A stretch of 10,925 nt of DNA from Bryobacteraceae bacterium. GTDB lineage: Bacteria > Acidobacteriota > Terriglobia > Bryobacterales > Bryobacteraceae. A model generated the notes under the pieces. That model was given only the letters and a program-made list of their open reading frames with translations, ran no database searches and was not told the DNA's origin. Of this stretch, positions 7,656 through 10,925 are shown one piece after another. The position numbers were made by a program, and so were the translations under genes. Positions within the stretch are counted from its first letter, which is position 1, and each line of letters starts with the position of its first letter. The stretch is taken from NCBI GenBank assembly GCA_025929455.1, contig JAICMB010000060.1:1-10925 (forward strand), written 5' to 3'.

Positions 7656-8675
7656 GTGCGCATTCTCCTCATCGGCGGCAACGGATTCATCGGTACGCAC
7701 GTACAGCGCGAGCTGACGCGCGCCGGGCACGAATTCGCTATATTCCACCGGCGGGGCACTCAGTCGCCGGTGCCTGCCTCCATGCATATCTACGGCGACC
7801 GCAACGACCTCCCCGCCAGCCGTGCCGCGTTCGAACAATTCGCGCCCGATATCGTCGTCGACTTCATCCTCAGCAGCGGCCGCCAGGCGCAGGCCATGAT
7901 GGACACTATGCGCGGTATCGCCTCACGCGTGGTTGTGTTGAGCAGTCAGGACGTGTATCGCGCGTGCGGGATCCTGCACGGCACGGAAACCGGCCCGCTG
8001 CAAGATCTGCCTATCGATGAAGAGGGCGAGTTGCGCACCAACTGGAATACGTACGGCCCGGAGCTTCTCAAACTGCTGCGCGAGAAATTTCCGTGGCTCG
8101 ACGAGGAGTATGACAAGATCCCCGTCGAGCGCGCAGTCCTGAACGACCCCGCGCTGCCTGCGACGGTGCTGCGCCTGCCGATGATCTACGGCCCGGGCGA
8201 TCCCTTGCACCGGCTGTTTCCAATACTCAAACGCGTGGACGATGGCCGCCCGGCGATCCTCATTCAGGAGGATGCCGCGCGCTGGCGTGGGCCGCGCGGC
8301 TATGTGGAGAACGTTGCGGCCGCAATCGCGCTCGCGATCGAATCGCCGCGCGCGGTAGGACGTGTTTACAACGTTGCCGAGCCCGACGCCTACACCGAAC
8401 AGCAATGGACCGCACTGGTAGCCGAAGCGGCCGGCTGGAGCGGGCGTGTCGTTCCCACGACGCAAGAGCGGACGCCCGCGCATCTGTGCCTGCCGTATCG
8501 GAATGAGCAGCACTGGGTCATCAATTCGCAACGCATTCGCGACGAACTCGGCTACCGCGAACCGGTACCGTTGGCCGCCGCCCTCGCGCGCACCATCGAA
8601 TGGGAACGCGCATACCCGCCGGAGATCGATGCCCGCATGTTCGACTACGCCGCCGAGGACGCCGCGCTCGCATGA
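7656..8675 (+). CDS. NAD(P)-binding SDR-type epimerase/dehydratase, atypical active site
   Basis: 339-residue Rossmann-fold protein of the extended SDR (NAD-dependent epimerase/dehydratase) type. The cofactor-binding GGNGFIG is at residues 7-13. VVVLSSQDVY at 92-101 supplies the usual Ser, and LRLPMIYGPGDP at 172-183 matches the conserved 'R-x-x-x-x-Y-G-P' segment. YVENVAAAIALA at 216-227 is the usual substrate-domain helix, and INSQRIRDELGYREPVPL at 289-306 closes the family pattern. The canonical YxxxK is not clean: the segment reads EEYDKIPVE, so Tyr152 and Lys154 are two apart rather than four. Catalysis may be altered, or it may act as an NAD-binding protein of other function. GTG start at 7656 is required for the glycine-rich motif to be N-terminal; GGCGGGA about 5 nt upstream is a plausible ribosome site. 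The stop overlaps guaD as ATGA. Substrate unknown; sugar nucleotides are common in the family. Confidence 0.88.
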   Translation: MRILLIGGNGFIGTHVQRELTRAGHEFAIFHRRGTQSPVPASMHIYGDRNDLPASRAAFEQFAPDIVVDFILSSGRQAQAMMDTMRGIASRVVVLSSQDVYRACGILHGTETGPLQDLPIDEEGELRTNWNTYGPELLKLLREKFPWLDEEYDKIPVERAVLNDPALPATVLRLPMIYGPGDPLHRLFPILKRVDDGRPAILIQEDAARWRGPRGYVENVAAAIALAIESPRAVGRVYNVAEPDAYTEQQWTALVAEAAGWSGRVVPTTQERTPAHLCLPYRNEQHWVINSQRIRDELGYREPVPLAAALARTIEWERAYPPEIDARMFDYAAEDAALA

Positions 8676-9142
8676 CGGACCGCGATTTCATGGCGCGCGC
8701 GATCGCATTGGCTATCGACAACGTGCGCAGCGGGCGCGGGGGCCCGTTCGGCGCAGTCGTCGTTCATGACGGCGCGGTTATAGGTGAGGGCGCGAACTTG
8801 GTCACGAGTACGAACGATCCCACCGCTCACGCCGAAATCGTCGCCATCCGTGAAGCCTGCCGGAAGCTCGGCGATTTCCAACTGCACGGCTGCGATATCT
8901 ACAGCACGTGCGAGCCGTGTCCGATGTGCCTGGGCGCGATCTATTGGGCGCGGCCGGCGCGCGTGTTCTACGCGGGCACGCGTTCCGACGCGCGCGAGAT
9001 CGGCTTCGACGACGAGTTTATCTACGAGCAGCTTGCGCTGCCGCTCGCGAACCGCGCGCTCGCCATGACACCGCTCATGCGCGAGGAAGCCCTCGATGCG
9101 TTTCGCATCTGGCGCGAGGCGCCGGGCAAAGTCGCATATTAG
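8672..9142 (+). CDS. guaD: Guanine deaminase (cytidine-deaminase fold)
   Basis: Zinc enzyme converting guanine to xanthine and ammonia in purine salvage and catabolism, cytoplasmic. 156 residues, the same length as Bacillus subtilis GuaD as I recall it. The ATG at 8672 is inside the preceding stop (ATGA); a GAGGA lies at 8655-8659. Zinc and catalytic motifs: TAHAE with His53 and proton-shuttling Glu55, and CEPCPMC with Cys83 and Cys86. Strong GuaD-specific context: GGPFGAVVV, NDPTAHAEIVAIR, LGAIYWARPARVFYAG and GFDDEFIYE. Asp114 and a C-terminal Tyr156 are both retained; these are, from memory, the residues tied to guanine recognition in the domain-swapped Bacillus enzyme. This separates it from tRNA adenosine deaminase TadA, which lacks these features. 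It closes the yajQ-hydrolase-SDR-guaD run, after which a structured non-coding gap begins. Confidence 0.93.
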   Translation: MTDRDFMARAIALAIDNVRSGRGGPFGAVVVHDGAVIGEGANLVTSTNDPTAHAEIVAIREACRKLGDFQLHGCDIYSTCEPCPMCLGAIYWARPARVFYAGTRSDAREIGFDDEFIYEQLALPLANRALAMTPLMREEALDAFRIWREAPGKVAY

Positions 9143-9152
9143 GACGCTTGTT

Positions 9153-9174
9153 GCAAAGCGGAAATACCGCTTGC
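9153..9174 (+). terminator. Hairpin just after guaD, possible weak terminator
   Basis: A stem of AAGCGG (9156-9161) with CCGCTT (9167-9172) around a 5-nt loop AAATA. It extends by two more pairs (GC 9153-9154 with GC 9173-9174) across a single bulged A at 9155. It begins 11 nt after the guaD stop, where a terminator is expected. No run of T follows, so it does not look like a standard intrinsic terminator; it could instead stabilise the 3' end of the mRNA or simply pause polymerase. Confidence 0.35.
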
Positions 9175-9210
9175 TGACGCGCGCGGCTCAGTTACGCGCA
9201 TATGCGGAGG

Positions 9211-9253
9211 CGCGCCGGATGTTTCAACAAGCTCTTAGGCATCTTCCGGCGCG
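9211..9253. repeat. Perfect 9-bp GC-rich inverted repeat in the guaD-tadG gap
   Basis: CGCGCCGGA at 9211-9219 is the exact reverse complement of TCCGGCGCG at 9245-9253, with a 25-nt loop between. An alternative pairing keeps 8 pairs and adds ATG (9219-9221) with CAT (9240-9242) across a 3-nt bulge. A smaller 5-bp inverted repeat, GCGCG (9179-9183) with CGCGC (9195-9199), lies just before. The structure sits 66 nt before the TadG-like start. No T-tract follows. It could be a terminator of the guaD run, a leader hairpin of the tad transcript, or a protein-binding palindrome. The repeat itself is directly visible; its function is inferred. Confidence 0.6.
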
Positions 9254-9318
9254 AGTTAAGCGATTCGCCCAATTTCAACTTTGACGCCCAGGGGCTATGT
9301 TGATAACGGAACCGGAAT

Positions 9319-10539
9319 ATGTCTCGCAGCGCGACAGGTCGTCCCCGCAGACGCGGCTTTGTGCTGCTTACGGGCGCACTAGTCTCCATCGGCTTGTTCG
9401 CATTTCTCGGTCTGGGCTTCGACGTCGGCTATTTGCAATGGACCCGCCAGCGCATACAGGCCGCTGCCGACGCGGCCGCATTGGGCGCGCAACGCGAGTT
9501 AGAGCACGGTTCGAGCAATAGCACGGCTATCCAAGCCGGCAACGACGACGCCGCACTCAACGGATTCACGAACGGCGTAAATAACACGACTGTTACGGTC
9601 AACGTGCCGCCCACCTCCGGAAACTATTCCGGCCTGAGCGGCGATGTGGAGGTGCTGGTGTCGCAGCAGGTCCCGGTGTTTTTCCTGCGCCTCGTCGGTC
9701 CCGCATCCGCCGCGCTCAGTGCGCGCGCGGTCGCCATCCCGGGCGCGAGCGGATGCATCTACGTGCTCAATCCGACGGCCGCGCAGGCGTTTTATATGAA
9801 TGGTTCTTATAATGTTACGACCGCGTGCGGCGCACTCGTAAATTCGAACAATTCACAGTCGACATATTTTAACGGTTCCTGGAACTGGACCGGTCCGCTG
9901 GCCATGGTCGGAAATTACTATTTCAACGGCGCGTACAACTTCGGTCCTGATTCGCCGCTGACCGGCATCGGGACGATTACGGACCCGCTCTCCTATTTAC
10001 AACCACCTTCCATTGGCGCGTGTAATTTCACGAACTACAACAAGGGCGGCGCTTACAATGTCACCGTGAACCCCGGCGTGTACTGCGGCGGAATGCGCTT
10101 CAGCGGCGCGGGGAATGTCACCTTTAACCCAGGCACTTATATCTTCACCGGATCGACCGGGTTACAAACAAACGGCAGCGTCAATATGTCCGGCTCCGGC
10201 GTGACGTTCTATAACACGGGCACCGGTAATGTGAATCTGAGCGGAGCATCGAACGTGAATCTTTCGGCTCCGACCAGCGGTTCGCTCGCGGGCATCCTGT
10301 TTTATCAGGACCCGTCCGACACCGCGGCCGCGGTAGTCAACGGCAGTTCGAACGGCAACTTTGTCGGCACGCTTTACTTCCCGAACGCGACACTCAGCTA
10401 TAACGGCTCCAGCAACAACCAATACACGGTACTGGTCGCCAACATCCTCAAGTTCACCGGGTCCGTGAACGTGAACAACAATTATGCGAGCCTGCCGGGC
10501 GGGTCGCCCGTGCACGACCTGGCCACGCTGGCGGAGTGA
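9319..10539 (+). CDS. TadG-like Flp pilus assembly/surface protein with Asn-rich repeat domain
   Basis: 406-residue envelope protein. Residues 1-13 are basic (RPRRRG), followed by one hydrophobic segment at about 14-34 and then GFDVGYLQWTRQRIQAAADA, with AALGAQREL after it. This is the hallmark N-terminus of TadE/G-like proteins (Tad_N-type domain), which anchor in the inner membrane with the rest outside. Residues 145-390 hold an Asn/Gly-rich repeat region that looks like a parallel beta-solenoid. Ten or so copies of a motif such as [YF]-x-N-G-S-x-N-[VW]-T occur near residues 158, 183, 201, 243, 260, 284, 299, 339, 359 and 379. The segments NPGVYCGG, NVTFNPGTYIFTG, GSLAGILFYQDPSD and GTLYFPNATLSYNG match the C-terminal part of many TadG-like proteins. 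Cysteines at 146, 170, 235 and 256 could form disulfides. ATG 9319 is the start that puts the basic and TM segments first. The stop overlaps the TadE start as TGATG. Confidence 0.85.
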   Translation: MSRSATGRPRRRGFVLLTGALVSIGLFAFLGLGFDVGYLQWTRQRIQAAADAAALGAQRELEHGSSNSTAIQAGNDDAALNGFTNGVNNTTVTVNVPPTSGNYSGLSGDVEVLVSQQVPVFFLRLVGPASAALSARAVAIPGASGCIYVLNPTAAQAFYMNGSYNVTTACGALVNSNNSQSTYFNGSWNWTGPLAMVGNYYFNGAYNFGPDSPLTGIGTITDPLSYLQPPSIGACNFTNYNKGGAYNVTVNPGVYCGGMRFSGAGNVTFNPGTYIFTGSTGLQTNGSVNMSGSGVTFYNTGTGNVNLSGASNVNLSAPTSGSLAGILFYQDPSDTAAAVVNGSSNGNFVGTLYFPNATLSYNGSSNNQYTVLVANILKFTGSVNVNNNYASLPGGSPVHDLATLAE

Positions 10540-10925
10540 TGCGCGCGTTCATCACAGCAGCACGGTTCTGGCGGCGCGGCGAAGGCTCCGCGTTGATCGA
10601 GGCCGCGCTCGCGCTGCCGCTGATGCTGCTGATGCTTGCCGCCGCCATGGACTTCTCGCGCATGTTCTATACCGCTATGGCGGTTTCGAATGCCGCGACC
10701 GCAGGCGCGCGCTACGGCGCATCGATGGTGACCCGCAACACCAATTACAGCGGCATGCAGAGCGCCGCCGTCGCCGACTCCGGAATATCCGGATTGAGCG
10801 CGACGGCCGCCGCGTTCTGTGCGTGCTCGAGTGCGCCTTCAACGTCAGTGTCCTGCACGTCTTCGTGCGCGAGCGGCACGCTGCGGAAATACATCCGCGT
10901 GGACACCAGCAGCACCTTCACGACC
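10539..10925 (+). CDS. TadE-like pseudopilin (3' end outside window)
   Basis: 129 residues are visible and the frame is open at the right edge. It begins with a short basic leader (residues 1-16). Then comes G16-SALIE21, matching the type IV prepilin processing rule of cleavage after Gly with Glu at +5, and a hydrophobic helix ALALPLMLLMLAAAMDFSR at residues 23-41. VSNAATAGARYGA at 49-61 is the usual TadE continuation. In Tad systems such minor pseudopilins are processed by the TadV peptidase and help assemble Flp pili at the inner membrane; I infer that role from family. Residues 93-113 contain four Cys (CAC at 94-96, then C106 and C110), a Cys-rich tail common in TadE-like proteins. Its ATG overlaps the preceding stop (TGATG), so it is probably translationally coupled to the TadG-like gene and in the same operon. 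Further tad genes may follow to the right. Confidence 0.85.
   Translation, partial: MRAFITAARFWRRGEGSALIEAALALPLMLLMLAAAMDFSRMFYTAMAVSNAATAGARYGASMVTRNTNYSGMQSAAVADSGISGLSATAAAFCACSSAPSTSVSCTSSCASGTLRKYIRVDTSSTFTT

Noticed and set aside
8672..9142. tRNA adenosine deaminase TadA instead of GuaD
   Set aside because: The zinc motifs are shared, but LGAIYWARP, GFDDEFIYE and the C-terminal Tyr at residue 156 match guanine deaminase.
9281..9309. TTGACG at 9281-9286 with TAACGG 17 nt downstream as a promoter for the TadG-like gene
   Set aside because: The -35 match is good, but the -10 candidate keeps only two consensus bases and other spacings give nothing better; not enough for a feature.
1..10925. 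CRISPR arrays, transposases, tRNA or rRNA genes
   Set aside because: Read through on both strands by eye; no regularly spaced repeats, no transposase motifs and no recognisable tRNA or rRNA segments were found.

Overview
This is a high-GC bacterial chromosome fragment. Every gene I can support lies on the + strand, and most are packed end to end with start/stop overlaps. The gene set suggests Acidobacteriota, perhaps a Solibacter/Bryobacter-like lineage: tandem MdtB/MdtC-type RND pumps, a Bacillus-type GuaD, YajQ, and a TadG/TadE pair with a beta-repeat TadG and a Cys-rich TadE tail. The window has no rRNA or tRNA to confirm this, so taxonomy is an inference of moderate strength.

Layout. (1) 1-5848: two adjacent RND inner-membrane transporters, the first cut off at its 5' end by the window edge, the second complete. 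They are about two-thirds identical by eye, lie 4 nt apart, and resemble the MdtB/MdtC heteromeric pump; a membrane-fusion protein gene would be expected just upstream. (2) 5902-6437: a small toxin-antitoxin locus, a PF09720-type antitoxin followed by a RelE/ParE-type toxin. Its reading frames are broken in three places, so both genes are annotated as pseudogenes although their protein sequence is still easily read across frames. (3) 6506-9142: a tight four-gene run of yajQ, an alpha/beta hydrolase (COG2945-like), an atypical NAD-binding SDR-type epimerase/dehydratase, and guanine deaminase guaD. The junctions are a TGATG overlap, an 11-nt gap and an ATGA overlap, so the genes are probably co-transcribed and partly translationally coupled. 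(4) 9143-9318: a 176-nt gap with several inverted repeats, including a perfect 9-bp GC-rich stem. (5) 9319-10925: the start of a Tad/Flp-type pilus or surface-protein operon, with a TadG-like protein carrying a long Asn/Gly-rich repeat domain, then a TadE-like pseudopilin running off the right edge.

How the parts fit. The pumps export small molecules across the cell envelope. The yajQ-guaD run mixes a nucleotide-binding protein with a purine-catabolic enzyme (guanine to xanthine plus ammonia) and two generic enzymes whose substrates cannot be read from sequence. The Tad genes belong to surface attachment. I see no complete novel defence or mobile system. The most unusual items are the frame-broken toxin-antitoxin pair, the Asn-rich, sequon-dense TadG repeat domain, the hairpin-rich leader before it, an SDR with a displaced catalytic Tyr, and an arginine inside a predicted transmembrane helix of the second pump.
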